Below are positions 1-13,100 of a DNA stretch of 64,000 bases, piece by piece; the stretch's first letter is position 1; every line of letters begins with the position of its first letter. A program made the translations under genes and the position numbers. The notes beneath the pieces are model-generated. The model was not told the DNA's origin and ran no database searches. It saw only the letters and a list, made by a program, of their open reading frames with translations. The stretch is from Climacium dendroides (taxonomy: Eukaryota; Streptophyta; Bryopsida; Hypnales; Climaciaceae): NCBI GenBank assembly GCA_950106755.1, contig OX467091.1, positions 11,673,538-11,737,537 on the forward strand, given 5' to 3'.

Positions 1-2100
1 TTTTAGTTTTATTGGTATTTAGTACCTTTGAGTATACAAAATTAATGAACCACAGCTGAAAACTTTACAATCTACTGGTATTCCTACAATATATGGACAT
101 GTTTCATATTAGAGGGATCTAAAAATAGATTATTTTATGCCTTCTACATTCGTACAATAAAGCTTCGTGGTATATATATTTCTTTTGAACATTGAAGATG
201 ACTTTAGTCTCATTCTTTTGGTAAAATATAATCATCATCAAGTTTTTACAAATAGACATCTTTTCTTTTAATTTTTTGAATGTTAATTATTTCCTAATAA
301 TTAAACATCAAAGTATCTATTTTCTTCAAAAAATTTGTCACTCCATTTGTAGGAGGCTCATAAGTCAACCACTTAAGCACTGGAACTGAATTTTGGGCAG
401 GTGAAACTTCTCAAAATGTTTTTCAGTAAATTTTCCTTGAAAGACAAGAAGAATTGGCATCTAATCCAAGCTGTTTCATATTTTTTGGATTATTTTTGAA
501 TTAGTTATGAATTTTCAAACAAGAAGTGTCGTAGGTCCCTATTTATGATCTTAGGTCTTTCATAAAGTGTTCATTGCAACTTCTAAAGAGAAGTGGGAAA
601 AGCAAGGAGACTGATTGGCTCTTGCAATAATGAATAATATTTTTCTCAATTTCTACCTTTTTAATATAATATCACCATATTGATCCTCTTTAATATCACC
701 TCAATTGCAACGACTATATTATTTTTATAATATCATCCTTTGTAAAAATTGATATTACAAAGGTAATTGTGAGCTGCTACTCTAATTCAGTAATATCACA
801 TTGTGTGAAAATATGATTTCTATGTATGCATGATTGGAAATATTTTTATAACATAATTAAAAAAAGACTTATTGAAATCAATATCATGCATTCTATTCAA
901 GATTGTCAAATTTTTACTAATATGTGATACAATGAATGCATACCATAGCAAACACGAGCCCCTAGTATTAATGGTAGCATTTGTGATATTACAGAGGGAC
1001 TTATGATTTTGTAGTATGATAATTATCTATATTTTAATTTTTTTTTAATTTTTTTTTTCAAAAGGTCATAGTATAGTGAGTACTGTCCCAAACACTACAA
1101 AATTGACCAATCTTTCTCAATAGAACAAACCAATATTGTACTCTTCACATAAATTTTAACTTAACCCTTGAGTACCTAGCCCATGAACACAAGAAAGCAG
1201 GGGCCAATGACTTGCTTGCAATTGAACTTGGTGCCACTACCGCGACTTTGCCATTTACTGAATTTGACTATATAAATTAGTAGCTGAAAGTCAAGGGATC
1301 ATGCAAGGATTGATCGCAAGTGTTTTCACCAAATGAATGAGGAGATTATATCAATCAAATATTTGTTGATAATGGGTGGAGGGCAATTTGGAGAGGCAAG
1401 ATCCTATTGTTGGGGAACTTAGGGGTTAAACAATATAAACACTACAAGTTAGAAAACTTCTAGAAAGTCTCCTTTCTAAGCAAGATATGTAGTCTTGGTG
1501 AAACATGTCCTTGCCCTTGGTAATTTATGTGGGCTCTAAGATGAATAAACTCTTATTTATGCCACCCTATAAGTAGGTTGGAGTTCTTTATAGGTTGTAG
1601 TCATAGGACATGGTCAGCAAAAAAGTAATTCTAAAAAAAGATGCCAAAATTTTAGGAAAATCATTTTCTTAAAATAAAAATTCAATAAGGTAAGAAAAAT
1701 GCATTGGCAAAAAAATTCTAGTTTGAGCATCTACCAATCTTTTTTTTTTGAATTGGTCCACCCAACCCTATACTTACTCTATATTTGAAATAGGAGTGAC
1801 AAGCCCGTCTTCCAAAGCTAAATTATAAAAAATTCATGTTATTTCATCTACAAATCAATAGACTTGAATCCATTGAATGGTTCAAACTCTTTGCTTTCTT
1901 TGATTTACTATACTAATAATGAAATATAGTTTTAGCACACTATTTGATTTGAAAATGTTGTATATTTTCTGTAAATGATGAAGATTATTACCAAAAGCAC
2001 ATGTATCAATACTATTCAAAGAAGGGATCTTTATAATCATAGTTGGTAAAAATACTCATCAAGAGTAAAAATTTATAATAATTTCAAATCAATTAGTGTG
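1..2100. other. AT-rich spacer, no gene seen
   Basis: Low-complexity AT-rich sequence with short T and A runs and frequent stops in all six frames. I see no open frame with recognisable motifs, no tRNA-like B box and no clear terminal repeat. It is most likely decayed repeat sequence. Confidence 0.6.
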
Positions 2101-4661
2101 GTACATATACATTCCCTAGTCCTGAAATCTGACGAGCTTGAACAGAATTCTTCCACTCAAGCCGAACCTTCGCCTTAAAAGACCAATGAAGCATTCTCGG
2201 TTCTCCAACGACCAATTCAAATTGGCACTCTTGTGCAGAACTTGAGTTTCCATGTCAGATTCTCAGGGTTTCACGTCAGATTCTCAGCATTGTCTTTCAC
2301 ATGCAGGCGATCAGTTTTCACTTTCACTAAATGCAGGCTTGAATGCGAACTACGATTGAGAGTAATATAAAGTAATCGAATTCTCTCACTCAGTGATGAA
2401 CGAGGGTGATTATCTGAGTCACTCACTGCTAAACACATTAAGTGGACATCACCAACCCATTTCACCTTTCATATCAGGATCATTGGCACGATGGAAGGAA
2501 AACAGAGTGCTCCGAAACAATTTCAGGATTGGGTAGCCCCCCTGAGTCGGTCGAAGACAATCCAACAATCCATTGGTCGATCATGTGATTGTCATTTGGG
2601 TAAGAAAATCATGTGTTTACACGTGCTTTCCAAATTTCAATTGAAGCACGGGCAGGATTGAAGTGCACGCGTGGTGCTCGTCAAAAGCCCACAACCTACA
2701 TTAACATTTCACGAAATCTTTACAGAACCTCTGCGAAAGATCTGAATTCACAAATTAGATCACGCGGACCTCCATCATTTCACAATCAAGCCAAGGAAGA
2801 CAGCAGATACAGGTGCAATCCTTCCTTCTCTCTCTCAGATTCCTAATTGAAACCCAATTCAGCTTCCATTTGAGATGAATACTACAAGATGGAGAACTTT
2901 GTATGAAGAATGCACTATGGAAAGGGACACAGTTAAAACCATTAAAAACCGGCTCCTTTTTTCAATACTAACCCAAAGAGCAACAAACTTGGTTGACGTT
3001 CTACAAGCAAGCAGATGGCAAGCATGCAGATGGCAAGCATGACTTTTGCTAACTATTTATGGCCGCAAATCCTTGAATAGGTATGGGATCGTTTACTCTC
3101 TACAACCTCCCACATTTGCAATTGCCAAAGAAATACGGAAATAGCAATAAGCATTTGATCTCCTTCAACGGATTTGGCTCTTGTACCAAAAGAGAGCTCA
3201 CAAAAACTCCATGTAAGAACCCCTCTCCTATAACTCATTGATCAAGGACCAAGGATCCATGGTTTCAAAACAGGCGATCTTATAAGGCTAGAATTGATAG
3301 TGCGAAACATATCAATGAAGAATGTAATAACTTGCGTGTTGGTCAAATCATGAAGAAAAGTGGGCCAACAGACAGTCCTCATAAGACTGCTCACGAGAGC
3401 TCATACAAAGATGATCGAGGCCCAATTGATTCGGGTTGTCGGTCCTTGGAGGGGTCAAAATTCACCTTCAAGGGCTAGAAATCCTGTACTGTACATACCA
3501 GCTCCTCAAGGTCGAGATTCGACCTCATCTCATGTTCTAGCTGCAGAGAAATACGCAATTGAAAGTAGCACAGTAACCATTATTGCAGTAAGCCATTTGA
3601 ATGACATGCCATTTGCAGCTTTGTAAGATTGGAATGTTTCCATGGCTAATTTGAAACAGTGACTGGAGTTTCATCTGCGAAGCGGATGGAGGTTACAATC
3701 GAAGTGACGTCCGGTTTCCATCATGCACGAAGTCAGTACGTCCAAGTCTGCAGGCTTCAAAGCGAACTGCTACGTACGTAGAAGTCGAAGTTATTGACTT
3801 TTTCTGAGAAAAGATAGAGGGTTCATTATTGAGTCACGCACACTGGAACTTTTATCAACATTTTCTACTCTTTCATTTCTTACGCAGAATCCGACTAAAC
3901 AGTATAATCGACAGAGATTGAGTACGCAGTCTGACAGGAGTTTCGGCCATTGATATCAATAGGATGGTCACACTGAGTCAACCGAAGCACCTGGACGAAC
4001 TCGGAATTGACTTTTCCATTCGAAATGACTGCTGCGCATGGTCACGCATATTCTCGAAAGGAAACGAAACATTGGAAGAGGATCATCATTGGTGCTCTTC
4101 AAGGCCACAAGAAGGACAAGATTCCTCCGGTTAGTGCTTTAAACGAATTAGCTGCACCCAATTCATAGAGCAGCAGAGATCAAGAATGCGACACAGAGAA
4201 AGGTTGCGATTTATGCTCGCGTGATACTGAAACTTGTCAGGATGTGTTCCTGTCTTCTAAACAAACCTGAATAACAAAGCATCTTTGCATGTAACAACGC
4301 AACAATGGACATTCAGAAGAGTTGGGTTGAATACAATCACTACATCTTATTACGAAGTGGTATGTACCAGTATGACTTGGCTAAATATTTAAAACCATTG
4401 AACAAAAGGAAATATGGCGGTTTCCAAACAATAATAGTGGTGTGAACTTCTCGTGGTCAGCATTCAGCAAACACCCACTTTGAATTTCAGTCTTGAAACT
4501 TATGATACAGAGTGATAAAAATCTCATCACTACAGACAGCTCCTGTGATACATGTACAACTCTTTACACATCTGTCGAAAAGCACTTAGAACTACATATT
4601 CTCAAAATTGGTGCTGCTAATACTATCCTCGACGTTTATATACAATGTCTTCCGATCTTGC
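2101..4661. other. Mixed-composition spacer downstream of the AP2/ERF gene
   Basis: Base composition is more balanced than in the first 2 kb, but no family is recognisable. Two overlapping short ATG frames, 3964-4134 (56 codons) and 4025-4168 (47 codons), are open in a GC-richer patch. The second is Lys/Arg-rich (HWKRIIIG, GHKKDKIPP) and could be an exon or small ORF, but nothing else supports it. The region nearest 4661 probably includes the 3' UTR of the minus-strand AP2/ERF gene. Confidence 0.4.
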
Positions 4662-6170
4662 TCAGATGCATTTCTGCTTCAGCAAAGCATAGGCAATCTC
4701 CTCTTGAAAATGGTTTGGACTAGGCGATCTCCAATACGTCGGAGCAGGTGGCGACCGAATGAGAGAGTCCAGCCACATGCTGTGGATCTCGCAAGCGCTG
4801 GAATTCAAAACGTTGGGTGGCGCTGCCAGCGTTGATGAGTCTTCGGCCCAATCCCATCCCTGCTCTGCGTTCTGCACGGAGTTTAGGGTTTCCATATTGC
4901 TCTGCAACCCAGTGCTGGAGATGGCGCAGATTGAGTCGAGGTCCACCCACTGTTGGGGTCGGGAGACGGCAGCAGCAGAATCATCGGGACCACTGCACCT
5001 GAACGGCGATGAAATCTCTGAGAAGGGACGGAAGTGACCTGAAGGGCAGCGTCTCGACGAGGCCGACAGTTCCCGAATCTGAAGCGAATCAGTGGGAGTG
5101 GAGTGGAGTGGGGAAGTAGCAGCTATGGCTGCCAGCAATAATTTGGCCTCCTCCTTCACAAATTTCACCTTGGCTTTCTCGTCCAGTCCTGGCGGTGCCT
5201 TGGACCTCGTGGAAAGAAACTGCAGAGAAGTGTGAGGGAAGTTGAGCCGGTGTGGTTTGCCGTAGTGGTAGAAGGCGGCATCCACGGCGCGCGCAGCTTC
5301 GGCTTCCGACTTGAAGTTCCCGAAATCTTGCTTGGTTTTGTGCTTGGGCGGCTTCATCTCCGCTACCCAAACCTTGCGATCGGGTCGGTGGCGGACGCCG
5401 TTGTATTTGTGAAGGGGATTCCCTCGGGACGTGTCTTCTACGACTGGTGAGTGTGACACTTGCAGGAAAGGGTCGAATGCTGTTCGCCGTCGTTTTCCTG
5501 GGCGCGATGTTGGGTGGGTCTTCTGACTGAGGAGATCTACAACGTCCACTTGCACTTGCCAGAACATGAAGTGATCATCCGTTTGGGAGGTTGCCGAGAC
5601 AATTCGTTCATGTGATCGGGGATAGAGCAAGGAAGATACGATGCGCATATGGGGGTGTACTCTAACATGTGGAAGGAATGCTGCCATAGCGGTTTCTCGA
5701 TTCATTCCTGCAATGCTATGTCCTGTTTGAGGGAGATGGAGAAGGGATTGTCGAAGGGAATAGCGATTGAAGGAGGATAGGAGTCGTCCCTGCGTCCTGG
5801 CCTTGATGGAAGGGGACAGGGCGCTTCCGCTAAGAGTTATAGCAGCGTTGCTGTGATCTCTTCTGGAAATTACACTTGACAGGATTGGGACCGCCGCAGC
5901 CTGTTGACGGAGATGGTGCAACACCTCCACTTCGTCGAGATCGTCATCTGGGTCAGCCTGCCAATCTAGTGCCTCTTGCTTCGCCAAGCAGCTTTGAAGG
6001 CTGAGATCGAAATGAAGCGAAAGTTCTGAATCAGGAGGTAAAATCGTCGCATAGGCGCAGACCCTGTAGATTTGGAAACGTCTTCCACCTCCTGCTACGT
6101 GGTCTAGACGTTGCTGCATGTCAGGAATCAAATCTTGTGCCAAGCATGAGTTGTTGATAGCGACAGCCAT
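4662..6170 (-). CDS. Divergent AP2/ERF-domain transcription factor
   Basis: An intronless 502-codon frame encodes a probable nuclear DNA-binding transcription factor. A single AP2/ERF domain lies at about residues 254-313. It has the YRG-type block (YNGVRHRP, then WVAEM) and the helix block (AEAARAVDAA, then LNFP) that form the three-strand sheet and helix of ERF factors. It departs from canonical ERFs: the usual WLG turn reads DFGNF and RAYD reads RAVD, so it may be an ERF outlier (Soloist-like) rather than a standard DREB or ERF. A basic KRRR cluster at 226-229 could be a nuclear signal. The long flanks have no other known domain. I start at the ATG at 6168-6170 because the frame further upstream only offers a GTG. 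The gene is GC-richer than its AT-rich surroundings, and no paralogue is present in the window. Confidence 0.88.
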   Translation of the reverse strand: MAVAINNSCLAQDLIPDMQQRLDHVAGGGRRFQIYRVCAYATILPPDSELSLHFDLSLQSCLAKQEALDWQADPDDDLDEVEVLHHLRQQAAAVPILSSVISRRDHSNAAITLSGSALSPSIKARTQGRLLSSFNRYSLRQSLLHLPQTGHSIAGMNRETAMAAFLPHVRVHPHMRIVSSLLYPRSHERIVSATSQTDDHFMFWQVQVDVVDLLSQKTHPTSRPGKRRRTAFDPFLQVSHSPVVEDTSRGNPLHKYNGVRHRPDRKVWVAEMKPPKHKTKQDFGNFKSEAEAARAVDAAFYHYGKPHRLNFPHTSLQFLSTRSKAPPGLDEKAKVKFVKEEAKLLLAAIAATSPLHSTPTDSLQIRELSASSRRCPSGHFRPFSEISSPFRCSGPDDSAAAVSRPQQWVDLDSICAISSTGLQSNMETLNSVQNAEQGWDWAEDSSTLAAPPNVLNSSACEIHSMWLDSLIRSPPAPTYWRSPSPNHFQEEIAYALLKQKCI

Positions 6171-6566
6171 CGCAATGAAGGAGGGATAGGAAGAGCTAGA
6201 TGAGAGTACGTGGAGGTGCACTCACTGCAGCAACACCACAACCTAGCAAATGGTCACGTGATCTGCACAGCTACCGATTCTACAATTGCAGAACGAATGA
6301 AATGAGCGAGGGAAGGGGGCAGGAGCAGACGCAGATCGATCAATGCTGGACACGAAGCGCTCCTCCCAAGTGGTGAGGATCGAGAGCTCAAGCACCCACT
6401 AGCTCGTCTAGTTCTACGAATTGAGCGACAAGAAAAGCTGTGAGGTCAGCAGTGAGCCTTCAATTCAATGACAGCCCTCTCCGGCAGAATTGGTCAGTGG
6501 ACGAACCAAGAGGGGCGGTAGGGGCGATGGTGGGAGAAAGAAAGGCGGAGGGGAGGTTGAACAAGA

Positions 6567-6600
6567 ATGGGGGTGGGGGTGGGGGTGGGTGGGTGGGGGT
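6567..6600 (+). promoter_or_regulatory. G-run array upstream of AP2/ERF gene
   Basis: A run of G5T and G3T units on the plus strand gives more than four G-tracts separated by single T, a strong G-quadruplex pattern. It lies about 400 bp upstream of the AP2/ERF start, so the coding strand of that gene is C-rich here. A regulatory role is inference from position only. Confidence 0.5.
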
Positions 6601-7499
6601 AAAAAGAATCGAATGTATGATTCCAGGAAGTTTGATTCCACCGACAGGACTGGCTCTCTGCCGTGCAGTGGTAGAGCGCTAGAGAATGAAAAGCAAAGGG
6701 CTATTTCAAATGAATTTCCTAACCCTCAATTTATTTCTTTGAAATATTTTTTTTCTTGCAATGCTCAGTTTAACAATTTTAATACAAAATATTTAGAGTC
6801 TTCTAACTTACTTAGGTTAGGAGAAAAAAAATTTACATGCTGCACTTTAAATGCTCATATTTGGATGGATACTCCCAAAATATCAATTTTCCAATGCACT
6901 TTGAATGCTCATATATGGATGGATACTCCAAAAATATCATCGAGGAAAATATACACACATGAATTATACATGTTTAAACAATTGATTACAAAAACAATTT
7001 AATGATAAGTGTTTGATTAATACATTATTACAACATTACATTTTGAAAGTGAATGGTTCAAAACTACATCTTACTATAATCTATCACATTCTACCTATTT
7101 TGTGTTTTAATTTACCCTTCCATTAGAAGACATTTCAGGCCTCTATAGGGTCGTTTCAGTCCTATTCCCTTGCTATTCCCCTACAGTGATGGAACAACCA
7201 GTTGTTAGGGACAATTTTTTTTTAAATAGTTCTTAGAATGCCAAAAAAAGTTGAAAAAAATAATAATTTTTTTTTCAAAAATGACATGGCAGGGTCTTTA
7301 CCACATCAACCTGCTATGCTATCACTGTTGTAGTGTACTATGGGGAGTTCCTTGCCATGATAACTTGCAACCCCATAGAGGCCCCAAATGTCTTCTAATA
7401 TTTTGCTCTAAAATATCCTTCATTCCTTCTATCTTTGGATTCACATCCTTTTCTGCTTTTCTGCTTCAACTCTAATGATTGCACTTTATTAACCAAATC

Positions 7500-7990
7500 T
7501 TTAGCTATTTGGGTAGATGTCCCAATATGAGTAAATCTCTATAGCGTACTTGATGGTGAAGTAGCATGGAAGTTAATTTTTGCATGCCAAATTATTTCAA
7601 CAACTCCATTGCAACTACCAAAGTCAACATACAATTTGTAACTTGGGACTATAAAGTATTGTTCATCACAAAAGAAACCATTTGCCACCCTTGCTAATTT
7701 TCTATCCAGTTCATATATAGGAACCCAAATTGCATATGTGTATAGACTACAATACAATCCCAATCCCAATGGAAGGTATTAGAAAAATCATCTATTGTAT
7801 ACATAAGATTACTTGCAAATCCTATTGTGTCATGTTTTAAATTTGCAAATTCTATTTGACCAAGTAATAGAACATCCAATTGCTTGGCTTTATCAATTGT
7901 TTGCTTATAAAGGCATGTGCCAACTCCATAAATCTTGATTTGTATAAATTTGCAATTCATTTCACTTGCTGGACTTTGTCTTCCTCCCAT
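7500..7990 (-). pseudogene. Degenerate coding relic, family not recognised
   Basis: Two overlapping minus-strand frames (7694-7990 and 7539-7769) read like protein. After a stop, the same sense continues to about 7500 with GTSTQIAKDLVNKV. HATSPSS followed by that GTST-type motif suggests part of a transposon-encoded protein interrupted by stops and frame changes. I cannot assign the family. Composition is that of the surrounding AT-rich DNA, so it may also be chance. Confidence 0.25.
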
Positions 7991-8100
7991 TCATTTATAG
8001 ACCTTTCAGAGCTTTGAAGACTTTGGCCCATAATATATGGACCCAAAGTGATACCGCTATCCATGCCACCTCTCCAACCCAACCCAAACATCTTCCTACT

Positions 8101-8155
8101 AACTTTTTTTTTTATTTTTTTTTTTATTTTTATTTTTTATTTTTATTTTTTATAA
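8101..8155. repeat. T-rich simple repeat
   Basis: Tandem runs of T(5-10)A units make a low-complexity (ATTTTT)n-like tract. No function is inferred. Confidence 0.85.
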
Positions 8156-9741
8156 AATCAGACCTTCCCTTTCTCAATTTTGCTAATGAGGTTGTTAGTT
8201 TCTCAAAATCTCTATACTCCTGTGAAGATTCTATGTCTTCAAATCTTGTAAATTTTAGTATTAGCACTATTTTATTTGAATTTCTATCTTCAATGGTTAT
8301 CTTCCTTTCATTTAATATTATATAGTCATTTAGAATCTCTTCCATCATTTTGCCATCTAATGTAGCATCTTCCACATTTCAAGTTCTTAAAATAAATAAA
8401 TAAATTCATTTCCCACATGTGGATCTATTTTTTCTTTGGATTGTTTCAAGGTTTTTTCATATCATTCCTTGGAATAAACTTTGCGCTTTTTGCTTGCACT
8501 ATCTTTTCCTCTTTCTTTTCTTTTTGTCATTATGAATTCTCTATGAATTTATAAAATCAATGAATGTAAACAAACAACAAATACTTCTAATGAAAGTGAA
8601 GATGGTAAAGGCAAATAATATTTTTTGAAGTTCTTTCTACCTTCTGTATATATTAATTTTTTTAAAGTAAAAAAAAATCCATTTCACATTATTTATAGTT
8701 CTTTTACTTTTTTGGAACACACAAGGAAACCTCATTATAGTTTTTAAATTTCTTTAACCCTACTTTGAACCAAATTCTGTTTTTTGGCAATATAGAAATT
8801 CTAGGTAGCTCACTACAAATGGAGTTTTTATTTGTTTTCTTTGAGATTTTTTCACAAAATTTTCCTAGGGAGTAGATTTAAAGCCCAATAATCCCACCAA
8901 CAATTTTCATAACTTTTGACTACATGGTTAAAAAGATATTGTATGATATGTAGTTTTCAATGTTGGGTGGACAACTTAGGTAGTCCAATTTTTTTTTTAA
9001 ATCATTTTTTCAAAAATAAGAATTTAAAATTGATTCTCTAGAAATCTATATGGATGGAAAGCTTTGAATCATTCCATTATGATTAACAAAACAAAAGTTA
9101 TGGGGATTCTTAGTTTGTGGGTAGATATGGATCCACTACTCTAAAATAAACTTTGAAGTCCTTTGTTTAACTCAATTTTCAATATTTTTGAAAAAAAATA
9201 AAAACATTGGGTGTAGATTGTTTATTACAACATTACTACCATTGGGATTGAAAATTTTCAATTCCATAATCACAGTATTTTGAATCAATCTCTAAACATT
9301 GGGTATTTACAATTTTTTTTCTATATGTTGAACAATCCCAATTGATTTGAACAATTTAAGCATGTATCGTAGTCCCTTATCAAATTTGGCAATAGTTGTC
9401 GAATAATAAAATTTCAGATTTTCATTTTGGCAGCAAAAATATATTTACTAAAAATTTCATTTCACAACATAGTTAAATTTTGTTGCATTCAACAACTCTA
9501 CTGTTTTTCCAAGAAATGTTGCCAAAATGATTGTTTTTCTCCACACCTAATACTACAAGGGCATTGAGATGTAAGTAAGAATTCAACACCAAAAGCAACA
9601 AGTTGTAACAAGTGTGAAGTGAAGAAAGACAAGATATTTATACAAATTGGAAGGTAGGAGGATAAACAACCCACGTGGGATATGTAAATGGTTATTTAGG
9701 ATTAGTAAGAGCTCAACCACTCATAATTAAGTTAAAAGCAA

Positions 9742-10125
9742 GAATTGTGTGCAATGTATAATTTCAAACCTCATTTAGGCAGTGTAGAATAATTTTTTTC
9801 AATTTTTTTTGAACTAAGTTAATGTAGAAAATCAATCTAGCTTTCATCTCCAAAAATCCTTTTGAGATTTAGAGCCTCTAATCAAAAGTTATGGACAAAT
9901 TTCAAGGAACGAGTTGGAAGGGACATTTTCTTTGACATTTTCAAACATCCCTTGTGAATTTTGTTCATACATTTTTTTTGACGGCTCATATTCACAAAAA
10001 GATTTTTGAAGATGAAAGTTAGATTTATTTCTCAACTTTCATTAGTTCAAAGTTTTTTGAAAAATGTTATTTTACTATGCCCAAATGAGGTCTGAAATTC
10101 TACTTTGAATACAATTACTACTTTT
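9742..10125. mobile_element. Foldback/MITE-like element with about 125-bp inverted arms
   Basis: The left arm (about 9742-9868) and the reverse complement of the right arm (about 9987-10125) align over their length. The shared outer part contains AATTGT, then ATTTCA and ACCTCATTT. The inner part contains CTTTCATCT and CAAAAATC. The short centre has no coding capacity. This is a non-autonomous inverted-repeat element; I could not define a target-site duplication. Confidence 0.7.
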
Positions 10126-13100
10126 TGACAATGAGCAATCAAGCTCTCATCTTCATTATTATCCCATATGCTTTGAGGGTTCTTGATGGACAATGAATAT
10201 TATTATAAAAACGACCTCTCCAACCCTCATTCTCATCAAATGTCAATGAAGAAATTCCTTCATGCTTCCATTATAAGTCTTTTGATGGTAAATAGTCTAT
10301 GAACTCTACATTGAACTTTCTTGTCAACATTAGACATTTTTTTTTTACAACAACTTCGTCATTTAATTCTTATTGAATTTGGTAGGATCCCTAATCCTTG
10401 AAAATTGACCATTGATTTCGGCAATGGTCACTATCAATTTGCAGAATTTTTGGCAATTATCATAATAATATTCTAAAATGACGATATCCTTAAAAAACAA
10501 TTAATTTTTACCGAAATTGAAAACGTACTACGGTAGCCAACTTGCCTTCAAGAATGAATCCAAAGAAGTACAACCATTCTAGGCATTTTTCATACAAATG
10601 TGAGCTTGTAAAGTGTAGCTCTCTTGTTTAGGACAGGGCCTAAAAATGGATTTTTGTCAATTCAAACACTAATATCTCACAATTTGTGCGATGCAAATTT
10701 TTTTTTAAAATTCCACATCTTTTTCATCCCACTTTTCATCCTACTATTAGATTTCCATGAGAACATTAGATAAAAATGACAATTTTAGCCTTTGCTTTGG
10801 ACAATGCTTTGGAGAGTATTTGAAAGCAATTTTGACATGGAATTTAAAAGTCTTCAAGATTTTTGGAGTTAAGAGTTGGTTGTTGACACTACCTTGTAGA
10901 TGTGGTACTATAATATGGAAGTCCACTTGTAAATCTCTTACTTGCCTACTTGGTTGTTGTATTGGATTTATTCAATGCATGACAAGGTTAAAATATTCTA
11001 TATAGATGGGGAGTATTAGTTGAGTGGTATATATTAGCCAATTGTTTTATATTAAATGATTTGACCAATTACATGGAATTGGTTAGCAGTTTTGATTTTG
11101 AATTAGAAATTCAATCCCTTAAAGATAGTTGGGTAGCCCAAATTTTCAAAATTGTGAAAATAAAATTACTACAAAATACAACTTAGAATAATAATTGAAT
11201 GATTTTTGTTAAACCATTGTTGTAAAATATGATTTACAAATCATACCATATCATTAGATCAACCACTATACCAACCATTATTTTTCAATAAAAATTTAAA
11301 AACAAAAATTTGAAGTTCCTTATGAAATCAATTATAGAATAAATATTCAAAAGTTTTACTGTTATTTAATTTTTTAGTTCAACAATTTTTTTATTTTATT
11401 GATTTATTTAAGTTATTATTGAAGGATCATTTTTGACTTATAAATTTATATTTTGAAATCAATATATTTGTGTCCTTGGGACTATAATATTTGAAAAGAA
11501 AAATAAATTAAATCTATATTTTACAAATAAATATAAAAACTAATATGATGTCAAATCTACAAATATTTATATAGATAAAAGATCAAAGGTTATATTTGTT
11601 TGGTGCATGTTTGTATTCATTTGATGTAAGAATTTTAACTTGTAGTCTACTAGAGATTAATTAACTACTCAAATTTTTCATATTGAATTACTTTAATACA
11701 AAAATAAATTATTTGAAGCAAAAAGTAAAAAAATTTATTGAAGAGTTTATTTTGAAATCCCGTCATGTCATGGGTTCAAATTCAAAATGAGAGTACAACC
11801 TAGAATGGGGAAGATCCTAATTACAACTTTAGTCCAAGTTTCAATAGGATGGAGATGCTAATATATGAACATAGAATTTATGAGCCCCTCAACTTAAGAG
11901 TCTATATTATAAACACCTTCCATATTATAGGAATCTATGTTATATATACCTATATTACATGCATAAACTTTTTATGTTAGTGTGTACCTATATCATAGAT
12001 ACATATGTTATTAGCACCTTCAAATGGTTGTAGATACATACCTACAATTAGGTTCAAGGCTTTAAGGTTCATGTCTTTATGCTCACATCCTAGCATCATT
12101 GTCAAAAAGACTTAGGGAACTTGTAACATATAGAATCTTGACACCATCCTACTATGCGTAACACAAGGAATAAAAGGCAACAATTAACTTGATAAGGACC
12201 ATATCATTTGCAAATGGTCAAACATCTTTGAAATTGTATTCAAATATTAATCTTATATTTCTAATATGTGATATTTAGAATTGTGTGTTACTATTAAGGA
12301 ATTCAATTTGTTTCTTGAAAATTATCATTGTTAAAATTTTTGTATCAAAAAATAATTTTTTAAATATAAATATAGCAAAAACAATTCAATTAATTTGAAT
12401 GTTTTTCAACAAGTAAAATAACAATGGAGATTGGTTTGAAAATTTATCGATTGAGGATTTTATATTTTACATCCAAAACAAAATTTCTAATAACCTTAAA
12501 TTCAAATGCCACCTTGAAGCTAAATTTATTCTATAATATAATTGATATATTGGATTTTGATATTTTTCACTCAGTGTAAAAGAATATATTTTCTATCAAT
12601 GTTGATTTTTTCAAAATTTTGGATTGAAAAATCAAATTAGTATGATATTTAAAAATAAAATAATATCAATTAGAACATTTATTATAATAATTTGAAATCT
12701 CTACTAGAATTGAAAGTTAGAATGAAAAACATAATTTTGTGATTTAAATTCAAAAACCTTTCAAATAGAAGTAAATATGAATGAAACACACAATATTGTG
12801 TAATTTTGATTTTAACAAGTACAGTTTGAAATTGTAATAATTCCTTCAATTTTTGAATTTAAAAAAATTTCAAATGGAATAGACATAAAATTTTGCAAGC
12901 TTCATTTTCTTAGTTTAAATCAAATACCACAAATGGATATTTTGAAAGTTACAATCAAGATTGACAAAAGCACTTTCACTTTTGGGATGCATGGAATTTT
13001 TGAGATTAAAACTTGAGGGATTGGACACCAATGATTCATTTCATAAATAAAAAAGAAGAGTCCCTTGATAACATAAGACATACCGCATGTAAGGGTCAAA

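Noticed and set aside
6171..6221. Upstream extension of the AP2/ERF frame
   Set aside because: The extra 17 codons start with GTG and are Ser-rich; the first ATG at 6168-6170 is the normal eukaryotic choice.
6490..7002. 170-codon frame over the G-run
   Set aside because: It starts at TTG, not ATG, encodes Gly/Arg low complexity and then AT-rich text with a repeated segment; no family match.
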